Shown here piece after piece: positions 26,756-36,694 of a stretch of 54,863 nt of DNA (position 1 is its first letter; every line of letters begins with the position of its first letter). Source of the stretch: Chitinophagaceae bacterium (lineage in GTDB: Bacteria > Bacteroidota > Bacteroidia > Chitinophagales > Chitinophagaceae); NCBI GenBank assembly GCA_020847395.1, contig JADLCD010000074.1:1-54863 (forward strand). The letters run 5' to 3'. The notes beneath the pieces were generated by a model that made no database searches, was not told the origin of the DNA, and saw only the letters and a program-made list of their open reading frames with translations. A program made the translations under genes and the position numbers.

Positions 26756-29188
26756 CTATTCGCTTCGTAATGCTGCGACCGGGTTTGCTGTTGCCGCATT
26801 TATCGAACTAACAAAAACCGTTGCAGCAGCTATTGCTATCGTAATAAAACCTGCAACAAATATGAACCATCCACTGATATTAATTCTGTAAGCATAATCT
26901 TCCAGCCAGGCATGCATCAGCCATACCGCTATAGGCGCTGATATTAAAAGCGCAACCACTACAAGTTTTAAAAAGTCTTTTGAAATCAATACGGTAATAA
27001 GTGCAGCGCTTGCGCCTAATACTTTACGTATACCTATTTCTTTAACCCGCATTTCGGTTGTAAAACTTACTAAGCCAAACAAACCCATGCAGGCAAGAAA
27101 TATGGAGATATAGCTAAAGAAGAAAAACAATTGAAGAGTTTTCTTTTCTGAGTCATACTGTGCCGCCAGCGCATCATTTACCCAGCTATAATTGAATGTT
27201 TGCGAAGGATAAAATTTATCCCATATTTTAGCTATGGCGGCAATTACGTATTTGTCTGTGCCGGGTTGTATGCGAATCAGCATATTACCGTATCGAATAT
27301 TATTATCCCCTCTTATAACAGAGGGTTTCATTATTGTACGTAACGATTCGTTATGAAAATTGCTAACAACACCTACGGGTGTGCCAGGCATACTTTTAGA
27401 AGGTTGATTGAGCTGTATGGAAGTAAATGTCTTTGCCGTATATGAAGAAACCAGGAGCGACTGATTCGACGACACATACATCATGGAGTCCATGTTTCCG
27501 CTTTTATAAAGCGACCTGGTATCCGGAGCATCCAGGAAAAATGCATTATTCAATAACCTGCCCTGTTCTAACCTGAGTGGTAAGGTGGAAACAAAATCAA
27601 TATCGGCATCAATATACCATATATCCATTTTCTTTTCTTTTTGAAACGGGTTGTCAACTTTAACTGACATAGCACCACCACCTATACCAGGATTCCAAAT
27701 TGTTATACTTGCATTTTCTACGCCGGTTATCTTTTTTATTTCTGTTTTAAAAGCTGTTCCGCTTGTGCTGAAGTTTGTATTGCCGATCAATAATAAATTA
27801 TTTTTATCGTAACCCAGCTCTGAATGGTTTAAAAAGAAAAGCTGCTCTTTTACTACAATAGCCGCAATAATAATGATGATAGTAATAACAAACTGTCCAA
27901 CAATAAGGCTCTTTCTTACCCGGTTATTACCGGGTTTGGAGTTTGTTGCTCCTTTTAATGCGGTAATCATTTTTGTTGATGCCAGCAATATGGCAGGGTA
28001 TAAACCTGTAAACAGGCATACCAGCAAAAGCACAAGAACCGTGGCAGCAAAAAGAATGATATTTTGAGTAAAACTAACAGTTAGCTTATGCTCCAGGTAT
28101 GTTTCCACTCCATTTAGGAACAGGCGATAAAAAACCACAGCCAGTAAAAATGAAATCAAAAAGAATATCAGCGACTCAAATAGGTATTGTAATACAAGTT
28201 GGAATTTACCAGCGCCAAGTATTTTCCTAACGCCCGCTTCTCCTACTTTTTTAAGTGCCCTGGCAGTAGTGAGATTAATAAAATTAAAGCAGGCGATCAA
28301 TAATAAAACTATGGCCACTGCAGAAAATATATATACACTTCTCAGGCTTCCAACAACGGTTTGATATCCCTGTGCAAAATCCGAATGCAAATAAATATCT
28401 TGCAGGGGTTGCAAAACAAACTTCCTGTCCGCGCCATTTTCAACAGCGATTTTATATAAATGATCAATCTTTGTTTCAAGGTTTTTAATATTGGCGCTTG
28501 GTTGAAGTAAAATATATAGTGAATAAAAACCTCCTATTCCTTGAGGTGATAACTGGTTATCTTCATCGCTGAACTGGCTCAATATAATGGCTTCTGCCCG
28601 TAAATGTGAATTATAAGGAATGCTTTCCACGATTCCTGTTACAATATATGATGTTGGATCAGCATCGCCTGTTAAACCAAAACCCTTTAGGGTTTTTCCG
28701 ATGGGATCAGCATTGCCGAAATATTTATTTTTTGCCTCTTCTGAAAGTATTACACTTTTGTAATCTTTTCCACCTGTTAATGTAGCGTTTGCAATAAACC
28801 TGAAATTAAAAATATCTAAAAAAGAAGGCTCGGTAATTATACAATGGATATTAAACTTCCCTTTGCTGCTATCCGTAAAATATTTATTGGCATCTGAGAC
28901 ACGGCAATAATTTTCAACTTCCGGAAAGTCCTTTTTCAAAGTAGGACCCAAACCCGATAAAACCACGGGCGTTTTTTGCCCTGTGCTTTCATCTGTATCA
29001 GAAATGCGATAAATATCTGGTGCTTTCTGCCATTGTTTATCATAAGAGAGATCATCTATTACAACATTAGCCACAAGCAAACAGGCGGCAAGCCCTATTG
29101 ACAGACTTACAATATTGATTGTAGAATAAACCTTGTTTCTTGACAGGTTACGAATAGCTACTTTAAAAAAGGCTTTTATCATTAACAT
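26756..29188 (-). CDS. MacB/FtsX-like ABC transporter permease (paralogue 3 of 4)
   Basis: 810 residues (808 if the second ATG at 29182 is used). The N-terminal helix STINIVSLSIGLAACLLVAN precedes a periplasmic MacB-PCD domain. The first core signature is RALKKVGEAGVRKILGAGKF and the second is TEMRVKEIGIRKVLGASAAL. It ends NPVAALRSE, with Ser replacing the Thr seen in the other three. The first core has EAGVRK where the others have EMGLRK, EVGIRK or EIGVRK, so its ATPase contact may differ. The gene is followed by duplicated C-terminal tail remnants. Confidence 0.9.
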   Translation of the reverse strand: MLMIKAFFKVAIRNLSRNKVYSTINIVSLSIGLAACLLVANVVIDDLSYDKQWQKAPDIYRISDTDESTGQKTPVVLSGLGPTLKKDFPEVENYCRVSDANKYFTDSSKGKFNIHCIITEPSFLDIFNFRFIANATLTGGKDYKSVILSEEAKNKYFGNADPIGKTLKGFGLTGDADPTSYIVTGIVESIPYNSHLRAEAIILSQFSDEDNQLSPQGIGGFYSLYILLQPSANIKNLETKIDHLYKIAVENGADRKFVLQPLQDIYLHSDFAQGYQTVVGSLRSVYIFSAVAIVLLLIACFNFINLTTARALKKVGEAGVRKILGAGKFQLVLQYLFESLIFFLISFLLAVVFYRLFLNGVETYLEHKLTVSFTQNIILFAATVLVLLLVCLFTGLYPAILLASTKMITALKGATNSKPGNNRVRKSLIVGQFVITIIIIIAAIVVKEQLFFLNHSELGYDKNNLLLIGNTNFSTSGTAFKTEIKKITGVENASITIWNPGIGGGAMSVKVDNPFQKEKKMDIWYIDADIDFVSTLPLRLEQGRLLNNAFFLDAPDTRSLYKSGNMDSMMYVSSNQSLLVSSYTAKTFTSIQLNQPSKSMPGTPVGVVSNFHNESLRTIMKPSVIRGDNNIRYGNMLIRIQPGTDKYVIAAIAKIWDKFYPSQTFNYSWVNDALAAQYDSEKKTLQLFFFFSYISIFLACMGLFGLVSFTTEMRVKEIGIRKVLGASAALITVLISKDFLKLVVVALLISAPIAVWLMHAWLEDYAYRINISGWFIFVAGFITIAIAAATVFVSSINAATANPVAALRSE

Positions 29189-29243
29189 TATTTTAAAAAG
29201 AGACTTGATTTACTGTTCTGCCATATTTGTGGTTAGAAATTTC

Positions 29244-29480
29244 GCCTCACCCTCTTATCCCTCTCCTTGCGGAGAAGGACGGTACAGCAAAATATTTCCA
29301 AACTATATCACTACCACATCTGCCTCTCCCTCCTTCTCCCTCTCCAAAGGAAAGGGAGCGGTACAGCAAAATATTTCCAAACTATATCACTACCACATCT
29401 GCCTCTTCCTCCTTCTCCCTCTCCAAAGGAAAGGGAGCGGTACAGCGGAATAGTTCCAAACTTTTTGTTCTTCCGCATCA
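29244..29480. repeat. Three tandem copies (about 79-bp period) of the hairpin repeat in a 434-bp gene-free gap
   Basis: The gap 29189-29622 has no credible gene. It contains three head-to-tail units. ACTATATCACTACCACATCT recurs at 29302 and 29381, a 79-base period, each followed by a CTCC-rich arm, AAAGGGAGCGGTACAGC and AATATTTCCAA or AATAGTTCCAA. The last unit runs into CTTTTTGTTCTTCCGCATCA, as in the copy at 20080-20105. Open frames across it are Pro/Ser-rich artefacts of the repeat. Confidence 0.85.
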
Positions 29481-29582
29481 TCTATTGAATATATCCAGGC
29501 TAAGCGCTTTACTATTAATTATACTTTTAGATTCACAAGCGTCCCCTCACTGCTATTCATTAACCTCATTTGAATTTAGGCA

Positions 29583-29622
29583 CCCCTCTTCCCTTAGGGG
29601 AGAGGGGCGGGGGAGAGGGGCT
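29583..29622. repeat. GC-rich hairpin repeat abutting a permease stop codon, copy 2
   Basis: The block differs from 24019-24060 at about three positions and, like it, ends directly at the stop codon of a permease gene. The shared homology continues into the coding 3' ends. This implies that gene and hairpin were copied together or converted together. Confidence 0.7.
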
Positions 29623-32028
29623 TTACTCCGTTCTCAACGCTTTTACCGGATTGGCAGTTGCTGCCTTAACTGCTTTCACACTCACCGTTACAAACGCTAT
29701 CAATAATCCTGTTAAACCTGCCACGGCAAAAATCCACCAGCCTATATTAATGCGGTATGCAAAATCCTGCAACCATTTATTCATCATTATCCATGCAATG
29801 GGCGTCGCGATTACTATAGCTATCATTACCAACTTTACAAGGTCTTTTGCAAGCAACAATACAATACCACTAACGCTGCTGCCTAATACTTTGCGTATGC
29901 CAATTTCTTTGCGGCGCTGTTCCACGGTAAAGGTTATCAATCCAAATAAACCAAGGCATGCTACAATAATGGCGAGTATAGTAAATGTCATCAATAATTT
30001 TCCCTGCATTTTTTCAGCGCCATACTGCCGCGCAAAATTTTCATCAAGGAAACTATACTCAAAAGGATTAACGGCATCAAACTTTCTAAAAACATTTTCT
30101 ACATGCTGCACGGCCGCATGCATATCCTTACTGCTCACACGCACATATATATTATCCTTATCGGCATCTCTTAAAGGCAACTGCACTATTAAAGGTTCTA
30201 TGGTATGCTGTAATGAATACACATTAAAATCATTCATCACACCTGCCACTATATATACATTAGGATTGCCCGCCGAATCCACGCCCATCTGAATTTTTTT
30301 TCCAAGTGGTTCTTTCCAGCCTTCCCGCTTAGCCAACGCTTCATTAATCAATAACACCCTGTCTTTATCTGTACTCATGTCTTTCGAAAAATTGCGTCCG
30401 GCCAGCATTTTAATTTGCATCGTATTTATAAAATCTTCATCAGCCAATAATACTGTGGCCATCCTGTCTTTATCGCCTATTTTTCCATTGGCTTCCTCTG
30501 CACGATAATCACGTCCTCCGAGATTATTATTGCCTATAGGATTTCCGGCCGCAGACACCATTTCTATAAGCGGACTTTCAAGCAAAGCGGCTTTTATCAG
30601 CGGCACTTTTGTTCTTGCCTCACGATTGCTTACATGAAAGCTGAGTACCTGGTTTTTATTGAATCCTAAATTTTTATTACCTATATATTGCAATTGCTGA
30701 TAAATGATAAACGAACCTGCAAGCATAGCAATAGTAATCACAAATTGAAAAACCACTAATGACTGACGGAAACGAAGGTTGCCATTATGATTACCTGTTT
30801 GTCCTTTCAGCGATGGAATGAGTTTAAATCCTGAAAGAAAAAAAGCAGGATAAATGCCGCTTAAACATCCGGTTATTAATGCAAATGCCAAAAATAATCC
30901 TGTTGTTTGCCATGGGCCCGGTTGCGCTATACCTGCATCTTTACCAATAAAATACAGGAACCAGGGCAATAATAATTTTACCAGTAATATGGCTATTAAC
31001 GAAGCGATAAAAGTAATAAACACAGATTCTGATAAAAACATAGCTGCCAGTTGCCAACGGCTTGAGCCATTTACTTTACGCACACCAATTTCTTTAACCC
31101 TAAGTGATGAACGGGCTGTAGACAAATTCATGTAATTGATAGAAGCGATAAGTAAAATCAATACTGCTACCAATGAAAACACAACAACATAACGCAAACT
31201 ACCATTGGGCGCTATTTCAAAACCGAGATTAGAATTAAGATGTATAGAAGTAAGGGGCTGAAGCTCCATATGATAATCTACTTTACCCGCTACACTCTCC
31301 ATCGACGCCTTCAAATAAGTGTTATAAAACGAAGGAAGTTTCGCATTTAATTTTTGTATGTCGGCACCTTTATGCAATAAGATATAAGTATACAGATATG
31401 AATTACCCCATTGACTGTTATCTGTTTCGGGCATACGACGTATAGCGCTGAACGTAAAATGGGAGTTAGCCGGCACATCATCAATTACCGCGGTTACGAG
31501 GTTGTCTTCATTTTTACCAAACGAAATTATTTGATTAAGCGCAGCAGAAGGGTCGCCAAATATTTTTTGTGCAAGTGTTTTTGTAATAATAATGGACTGT
31601 GGTTTATCCAGCGCATTTTTATTACCATATAAAAATGTATAACTAAACATCCGGAAAAAACTGCTATCTGCAAAAAAGATATGCTCTTCTTTAATATGCT
31701 TATCTGCATACGTGATCGTTCCGCCGCCTTCCGCATCTAAACGAACAGCATCCTGCACTTCGGGAAATGTTTTTTTAAAAGCTTCTGCAAAAGGCGCTGA
31801 AGTTATGGCAAGATGAAAATTGCCGCCGCCCCATTCGGCATGTTGGGCAATACGATAAATGCGATCAGCATTCGCATGATAGCGATCATACTGAAATTCG
31901 TTGTTCACATATAACATAATCAACCAGCAGGCAGCCAGTCCTAAAGCCAATCCACCAATATTGATAATGGAAAATGTTTTATTGCGCAGGATATTCCGCC
32001 AGGCAGTTTTAAAATAGTTCCTTAACAT
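29623..32028 (-). CDS. MacB/FtsX-like ABC transporter permease (paralogue 4 of 4)
   Basis: 801 residues. The N-terminal helix is SIINIGGLALGLAACWLIML, and the first core signature SSLRVKEIGVRKVNGSSRWQ is followed by three helices. The second core has EQRRKEIGIRKVLGSSVSGI, and the protein ends NPVKALRTE. It is the most upstream of the four on the minus strand, so any shared promoter would lie in the 140-bp gap at 32029-32168. As with the others, no ATPase or adaptor is in the window. Function is inferred from the family only. Confidence 0.9.
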   Translation of the reverse strand: MLRNYFKTAWRNILRNKTFSIINIGGLALGLAACWLIMLYVNNEFQYDRYHANADRIYRIAQHAEWGGGNFHLAITSAPFAEAFKKTFPEVQDAVRLDAEGGGTITYADKHIKEEHIFFADSSFFRMFSYTFLYGNKNALDKPQSIIITKTLAQKIFGDPSAALNQIISFGKNEDNLVTAVIDDVPANSHFTFSAIRRMPETDNSQWGNSYLYTYILLHKGADIQKLNAKLPSFYNTYLKASMESVAGKVDYHMELQPLTSIHLNSNLGFEIAPNGSLRYVVVFSLVAVLILLIASINYMNLSTARSSLRVKEIGVRKVNGSSRWQLAAMFLSESVFITFIASLIAILLVKLLLPWFLYFIGKDAGIAQPGPWQTTGLFLAFALITGCLSGIYPAFFLSGFKLIPSLKGQTGNHNGNLRFRQSLVVFQFVITIAMLAGSFIIYQQLQYIGNKNLGFNKNQVLSFHVSNREARTKVPLIKAALLESPLIEMVSAAGNPIGNNNLGGRDYRAEEANGKIGDKDRMATVLLADEDFINTMQIKMLAGRNFSKDMSTDKDRVLLINEALAKREGWKEPLGKKIQMGVDSAGNPNVYIVAGVMNDFNVYSLQHTIEPLIVQLPLRDADKDNIYVRVSSKDMHAAVQHVENVFRKFDAVNPFEYSFLDENFARQYGAEKMQGKLLMTFTILAIIVACLGLFGLITFTVEQRRKEIGIRKVLGSSVSGIVLLLAKDLVKLVMIAIVIATPIAWIMMNKWLQDFAYRINIGWWIFAVAGLTGLLIAFVTVSVKAVKAATANPVKALRTE

Positions 32029-32168
32029 GTTTGTATTACAACTTGGTTCAATGCAACTATTTCAATGTGTATGCCAATATATAACTATTTGACAAACAGT
32101 TATTTGAGGAGAATATCGTTTTTGGAACTGTCCGGTATCGTACAGGTATTGTACGCTGGAGAACAATT

Positions 32169-32897
32169 CTATTTGATAGTAAACGTTGTTCCGAATCTCA
32201 GCATTCTTGAATATGCTTCATTGATACCACCTATATACCCTGACATATAATTTGTAAATCCTGCTGAATATCCGGCATATATTCCTATCATTTTGTAATG
32301 AGCAGTGAGCTGAATTCTGGTTCTGATATCTGTATTGATCGTTTTTCCGGCGGGTGATATGTTATAATTTTTTCCATCTGAGTCAGTAGCTTTTGCCTTT
32401 TCTTTTGCACTAAGGCAATGTGCAATATCGAGTCCTCCGGTGAGGTCCAGTTTTATACGGTTAAAAGAAAACCTGTAACCGGCAAAGGGGTAAAAGTTGA
32501 GAAAGCTATTGTTGAAATAGCTATTTCCCCGGGCATTTATAGTGGTAGTGGTTGGTGTAGATGATGAAAAAAATGATGGAACATAAAAGATTTGAGTAAT
32601 AGAAATTTTACTTTTCAGGGTTTCATATCCGGCATCAAGTCCAAATAAAAATCCTTTTTTAGTAGCTCGCTGTATGTATAAGGAAAAGCCGTAACTCAGC
32701 CCGTTTTTTGAACCATATGGATTATTAGTGTAGCCTAGTTTTTCAGCAGCAGCGTAACTAATAGCGGTCGTTTTTTCTGCTGATTTACCACTGAAAGAAA
32801 ATAACCCTGAATTAAGTGATATGCCAAATGCTGTTTGTTGTGCGAAAGATGATTTGATAGCTAAGGTTATTACGATCAGCAGGAGCGTTTTTTTCAT
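32169..32897 (-). CDS. Probable outer membrane beta-barrel protein
   Basis: 242 residues from the ATG at 32897, chosen because it gives a signal peptide (MKKTLLLIVITLAIKSSFA) with cleavage before QQT; an upstream ATG (32927) would add ten residues in front. The mature part alternates hydrophobic and polar residues with strands such as YGFSLYIQRATKKGFLFGLD and ends ...RMLRFGTTFTIK, with an aromatic/charged terminal strand as in small Bacteroidota outer-membrane barrels. No enzymatic motif is visible. Its function is unknown. Confidence 0.65.
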   Translation of the reverse strand: MKKTLLLIVITLAIKSSFAQQTAFGISLNSGLFSFSGKSAEKTTAISYAAAEKLGYTNNPYGSKNGLSYGFSLYIQRATKKGFLFGLDAGYETLKSKISITQIFYVPSFFSSSTPTTTTINARGNSYFNNSFLNFYPFAGYRFSFNRIKLDLTGGLDIAHCLSAKEKAKATDSDGKNYNISPAGKTINTDIRTRIQLTAHYKMIGIYAGYSAGFTNYMSGYIGGINEAYSRMLRFGTTFTIK

Positions 32898-32964
32898 CAG
32901 AGATAGTTTTGATAGTAAAACTGACATGCGGCAGAAAAAAACGTTGCACGCACTTCAAATAAGT

Positions 32965-33342
32965 TTATTCTTCACCACCCAATAATTCCCTTTCCACCTC
33001 TTCCATCTGCACAATATCCCAGGCCTCACTTTCAGTGGGTGTATAGTTTAAGCTATCCAGCAAATCAGCATCTTTAAATACATCTTTTACAGGCTGCTGC
33101 ATTCCGCAAATCACAAAAGAATGTCCTTCTTCATAGGCTTTTTGCTGCGCTTCGGCTATCAAAACTGCCGCATTAAGGTCAATATTTTCCACAGGAGCCA
33201 TGTTCAGAACAATATGTTTAACATGATTTTGTGTAACTTCATCCAAGCTTTTACGTATTTCTTCTGTCATATTAGCAGATATTGAGGGCTGATTTATCGT
33301 TATGACATGAAATTTTTCCTTGGTATCTATTTTGACGTTCAT
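32965..33342 (-). CDS. STAS-domain protein (anti-sigma factor antagonist-like) without the phospho-Ser
   Basis: 125 residues from the ATG at 33342, which gives the normal STAS start MNVKIDTKEKFHVITI. An upstream in-frame start (33378) adds twelve residues. The fold pattern is clear: N-terminal strand, ISANMTEEIRKSLDEV helix, HIVLNMAPVENID strand, and helix NAAVLIAEAQQKA. At the site where SpoIIAA-type proteins have DSSG with a phosphorylated Ser, this one has DLNA (55-58). Control by Ser phosphorylation is therefore unlikely, and it may be a scaffold or a constitutively active antagonist. An acidic C-terminal tail extends beyond the domain. Confidence 0.75.
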   Translation of the reverse strand: MNVKIDTKEKFHVITINQPSISANMTEEIRKSLDEVTQNHVKHIVLNMAPVENIDLNAAVLIAEAQQKAYEEGHSFVICGMQQPVKDVFKDADLLDSLNYTPTESEAWDIVQMEEVERELLGGEE

Positions 33343-33584
33343 AAACGAGTTCTTTTGATAGATTGATTTTATGAGCAATTGAGTTTACCGCTGTTCATTC
33401 TTGCCTGAATATGTAAAATGGTGTTTAAAATTACCGGTTCCTTCTTTTTTAACCCGGAACCTCAAAATCTTTAGTTGTCAACATATTGTGTTGAGCACAA
33501 TAATTCACACGCCTGCAATGTTCTATTTATCAGAAGTCAAAATTATTCGTTATTATTGTACAGATCACTTTTAAAATGTATTAA

Positions 33585-36116
33585 ATGGATAATAATTTTT
33601 CTACCCAGGTAAAAGAGATCATTTCTTTCAGCAGGGAGGAAGCTTTAAGGTTGGGAAATGATTTTATTGGAACGGAGCATTTGTTATTAGGATTGATCAG
33701 GGAGGGTGAAAATATGGCGGTTAAGATTTTGAAAAACCTGAACGTTGACCTTTATGAACTTCGCAAAGAAGTAGAGCTGGCGGTTAAAGATAAAACCGGA
33801 AAAAATATAGCTAATATTAATAGTCTGCCTTTAACCAAACAAGCCGAAAAAGTTATAAGGGTAACAGTTCTCGAAGCTAAAGCGCTTAAAAGCCCCACTG
33901 TAGAAACCGAACACCTGATGCTTTCGATTTTAAAAAACAAAGAGAATATAGCTACACAAATCTTAAATCAGTTTGATGTGGATTATGATCTCTTTAAAAA
34001 CGAATTAGGTATGGTTAAAAGCAATGATGTACGCAGCGAGTATACAGACGATGCCGATGATGATTTTGATGATGAAAAGAAAAGTTATCAGCAGAAATCA
34101 AAATCCCAGGCGGCAAATGCAAAGAGCAAAACGCCTGTATTAGATAATTTCGGGCGTGATATTACCCGCCTTGCAGAAATGGGCACATTAGACCCGATTG
34201 TAGGCAGGGAAGAAGAAATTGAAAGAGTATCACAAATCCTTTCACGCCGCAAAAAAAATAACCCTATTCTTATTGGTGAGCCGGGCGTTGGTAAAACCGC
34301 CATTGTTGAAGGGCTTGCATTAAGAATAGTGCAAAGAAAAGTATCAAGAGTATTGTTTGATAAAAGAGTGGTTTCATTAGATCTTGCCGCGCTGGTAGCA
34401 GGTACAAAATACCGCGGTCAGTTTGAAGAAAGAATGAAAGCCATTATGAATGAGCTTGAAAAAAACCGCGATGTGATTCTCTTTATAGATGAGATACATA
34501 CTATCGTTGGTGCCGGTGGCGCCAGCGGTTCGCTTGACGCATCTAATATATTTAAGCCGGCGCTTGCCCGTGGTGAACTGCAGTGCATTGGCGCTTCTAC
34601 GCTCGATGAGTACCGCATGTATATTGAAAAAGACGGTGCTTTGGACAGAAGATTTCAGAAGGTGCTGGTTGATCCGCCAAGCGTGGATGAAACGATACAG
34701 ATACTGCAGAACATAAAGCCTAAATATGAAGACTATCATAACGTAACATATTCTGAAGATGCTATTGATGCTTGTGTAAAATTGAGCGACCGCTATGTTA
34801 CCGACAGGTTGTTACCCGACAAAGCTATTGATGTGATGGATGAAGTGGGAGCAAGGGTGCATTTAAAAAACATTAATGTTCCCAATGAAATAGTTGAGCT
34901 GGAAAAGAAGATAGAAGATATTAAGCAGGAAAAAAACAAGGTGGTAAAAAGCCAGCGTTTTGAAGAAGCTGCTTCTTTAAGGGACAATGAAAAACGCTTG
35001 CAGGAAGACCTGGAAAAAGCGAAAGCACAATGGGAAGAAGAAAGCAAGCACAAACGGTATCCTATAGACGAGGAAGCTATTGCTGAAGTGGTGAGCATGA
35101 TGACGGGCATTCCTGTGAAAAGAATGGTACAGGCTGAAACAGAGAAGCTGCGCAGGATGGCAGATGATTTAAAAGGCGCTGTTATCGGCCAGGATGAAGC
35201 AATAGTAAAAGTGGTGAAAGCCATTCAGCGTAACCGCGTAGGTTTGAAAGATCCTAAAAAGCCAATCGGAACATTTATATTCTTAGGTCCTACAGGTGTT
35301 GGTAAAACCGAGCTGGCACGTGCATTGGCTAAATATATGTTCGACTCTGAAGATGCGCTTATCCGCATTGATATGAGTGAATACATGGAAAAATTTACGG
35401 TAAGCCGTTTAATAGGCGCTCCTCCGGGGTATGTAGGTTATGAAGAAGGCGGTCAGTTAACCGAGCGTGTTCGCCGCAAACCATATAGCGTGGTATTGCT
35501 GGATGAAATTGAAAAAGCGCATCCTGATATTTATAATATCCTGTTGCAGGTATTGGATGATGGTCAGTTAACGGATGGTTTAGGCAGAAAAGTTGATTTC
35601 AAAAATACGCTTATCATCATGACATCAAATATTGGTGTACGCCAGTTGAAAGATTTTGGCGAGGGCGTAGGTTTTGCAACTGCTGCACGCCAGCAAAGCG
35701 CTGATGAAAATAATAAAGCGGTTATTGAAAAAGCGTTGAAACGTACATTCAGTCCGGAGTTTTTAAACAGGATTGACGATGTGATGATATTCAATACACT
35801 TACACAGGAGCATATTTTCCAGATCATTGACATCCTGATGAAAGGTGTGATGAAGCGTTTGAGCAGCCTCGGATTTTCGCTGGAGCTTACGGAAGAAGCC
35901 AAGAAATTCATATCAGAAAAAGGATATGACCAGCAGTTTGGCGCACGTCCGCTGCACAGGGCAATACAAAAGTATCTTGAAGATCCGCTTGCAGAAGAAA
36001 TATTGAATATGAATGTAAAGGCAGGTGATGTATTGATCGCTGATCTTAATGCCGACAAATCGCAGTTAACCTTTACGTTAAAAGGCGAAGGCAAAAAAGA
36101 AAAATCAGAAGCGTAG
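33585..36116 (+). CDS. clpC: ClpC-type AAA+ unfoldase of the Clp protease
   Basis: 843 residues. The double Clp N-domain (1-145) is followed by an acidic/Gln-rich linker and the first AAA+ module with Walker A GEPGVGKT (231-238) and Walker [14 protein letters not shown]-type coiled middle ([16 protein letters not shown], about 453-468) marks it as ClpC/MecA-responsive type and not ClpA or ClpB. The second module has [10 protein letters not shown] (about 568) and [17 protein letters not shown] loop (GEGVGFATA) is available for docking on ClpP. It unfolds and feeds substrates to ClpP in the cytoplasm. No CtsR-like repressor or McsA/B gene is adjacent, and the ~240-bp upstream gap shows no site I recognise. 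Confidence 0.95.
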   Translation: MDNNFSTQVKEIISFSREEALRLGNDFIGTEHLLLGLIREGENMAVKILKNLNVDLYELRKEVELAVKDKTGKNIANINSLPLTKQAEKVIRVTVLEAKALKSPTVETEHLMLSILKNKENIATQILNQFDVDYDLFKNELGMVKSNDVRSEYTDDADDDFDDEKKSYQQKSKSQAANAKSKTPVLDNFGRDITRLAEMGTLDPIVGREEEIERVSQILSRRKKNNPILIGEPGVGKTAIVEGLALRIVQRKVSRVLFDKRVVSLDLAALVAGTKYRGQFEERMKAIMNELEKNRDVILFIDEIHTIVGAGGASGSLDASNIFKPALARGELQCIGASTLDEYRMYIEKDGALDRRFQKVLVDPPSVDETIQILQNIKPKYEDYHNVTYSEDAIDACVKLSDRYVTDRLLPDKAIDVMDEVGARVHLKNINVPNEIVELEKKIEDIKQEKNKVVKSQRFEEAASLRDNEKRLQEDLEKAKAQWEEESKHKRYPIDEEAIAEVVSMMTGIPVKRMVQAETEKLRRMADDLKGAVIGQDEAIVKVVKAIQRNRVGLKDPKKPIGTFIFLGPTGVGKTELARALAKYMFDSEDALIRIDMSEYMEKFTVSRLIGAPPGYVGYEEGGQLTERVRRKPYSVVLLDEIEKAHPDIYNILLQVLDDGQLTDGLGRKVDFKNTLIIMTSNIGVRQLKDFGEGVGFATAARQQSADENNKAVIEKALKRTFSPEFLNRIDDVMIFNTLTQEHIFQIIDILMKGVMKRLSSLGFSLELTEEAKKFISEKGYDQQFGARPLHRAIQKYLEDPLAEEILNMNVKAGDVLIADLNADKSQLTFTLKGEGKKEKSEA

Positions 36117-36139
36117 TTTTTTTGAATAGAATGAGTAAG

Positions 36140-36172
36140 AGAGGTTGTCTGGTAAAGGCAGCCTCTTTTTTT
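36140..36172 (+). terminator. Rho-independent terminator of clpC
   Basis: AGAGGTTGTC (36140-36149) pairs with GGCAGCCTCT (36157-36166), allowing two G-U pairs, around a short loop. The next bases are a run of T. It lies 23 bases after the clpC stop. Confidence 0.85.
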
Positions 36173-36185
36173 ATGAAGGCCCCTC

Positions 36186-36600
36186 ACCCCCGGCCCCTCT
36201 CCATCCCGCCTGGGCGGGAGAGAGGGGTGCCCCGGATCAGAACAGGTTGATAAAATGAAGTGGGCGGCAGGTGAGAATGTAAAAGTATGAGCGAATACTG
36301 AGCGTTTTGTTTGGATATGTTTTGTAGATGATGTGGTAGTTATAATGCCTGGAATTATTCTGTAGTACCGCTCCCTCTCCGTTGCAAGGAGAGGGAGAAG
36401 GAGGGAGAGGCAGATGTGGTAGTAATATAGTTTGGAAATATTTTGTAGCACCGTCCTTCTCCGTGCGCCTGCCTGTCCGGTATGCAGGGAGAAGGATAAG
36501 AGGATGAGGCTTGATGATATGGAAGAACAAATAGCTCGGAATTATTCCGCAGTACCGCTCCCTCTCCGTTGCAAGCCTTCCTGTCCGGTAGGCAGGGGTG
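36186..36600. repeat. Block of interspersed hairpin repeats filling a 578-bp gene-free gap
   Basis: Between clpC and cmk there is no credible gene. In order it holds a GC-rich hairpin (36186-36230, with CCCGCCTGGGCGGG inside), the 131-bp repeat listed separately, and two further partial units: 36430-36500, with CGCCTGCCTGTCCGG, and 36535-36600, with CCGTTGCAAGCCTTCCTGTC. The units are in the opposite orientation to those at 20.0, 23.8 and 29.3 kb. Confidence 0.8.
36275..36405 (-). repeat. 131-bp mobile-type intergenic repeat, copy 2 (inverted)
   Basis: This is the reverse complement of 23842-23972 with a single visible mismatch. Near-identity over 131 non-coding bases, 12 kb apart, points to recent copying rather than shared ancestry of the flanking genes. 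Confidence 0.9.
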
Positions 36601-36694
36601 AGGCTTGTTGATTAAAAAATAAAAAGAAGACACAGCCTTTCAATCCTGAGGTTTTTCTTTCCTGCGCAAAAACAACTATTTTGCAAGCGTATTT

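Noticed and set aside
29244-29480. Possible CRISPR array
   Set aside because: The units are long, tandem and similar throughout, with no unique spacers between short identical repeats, and no cas gene is near.
29570-30292. 240-residue plus-strand open frame
   Set aside because: It begins in repeat sequence and runs antisense through permease 4; no domain is recognisable.
35564-36451. 295-residue minus-strand open frame
   Set aside because: It is antisense to the 3' end of clpC and extends into repeat sequence, so its start region is repeat-derived.
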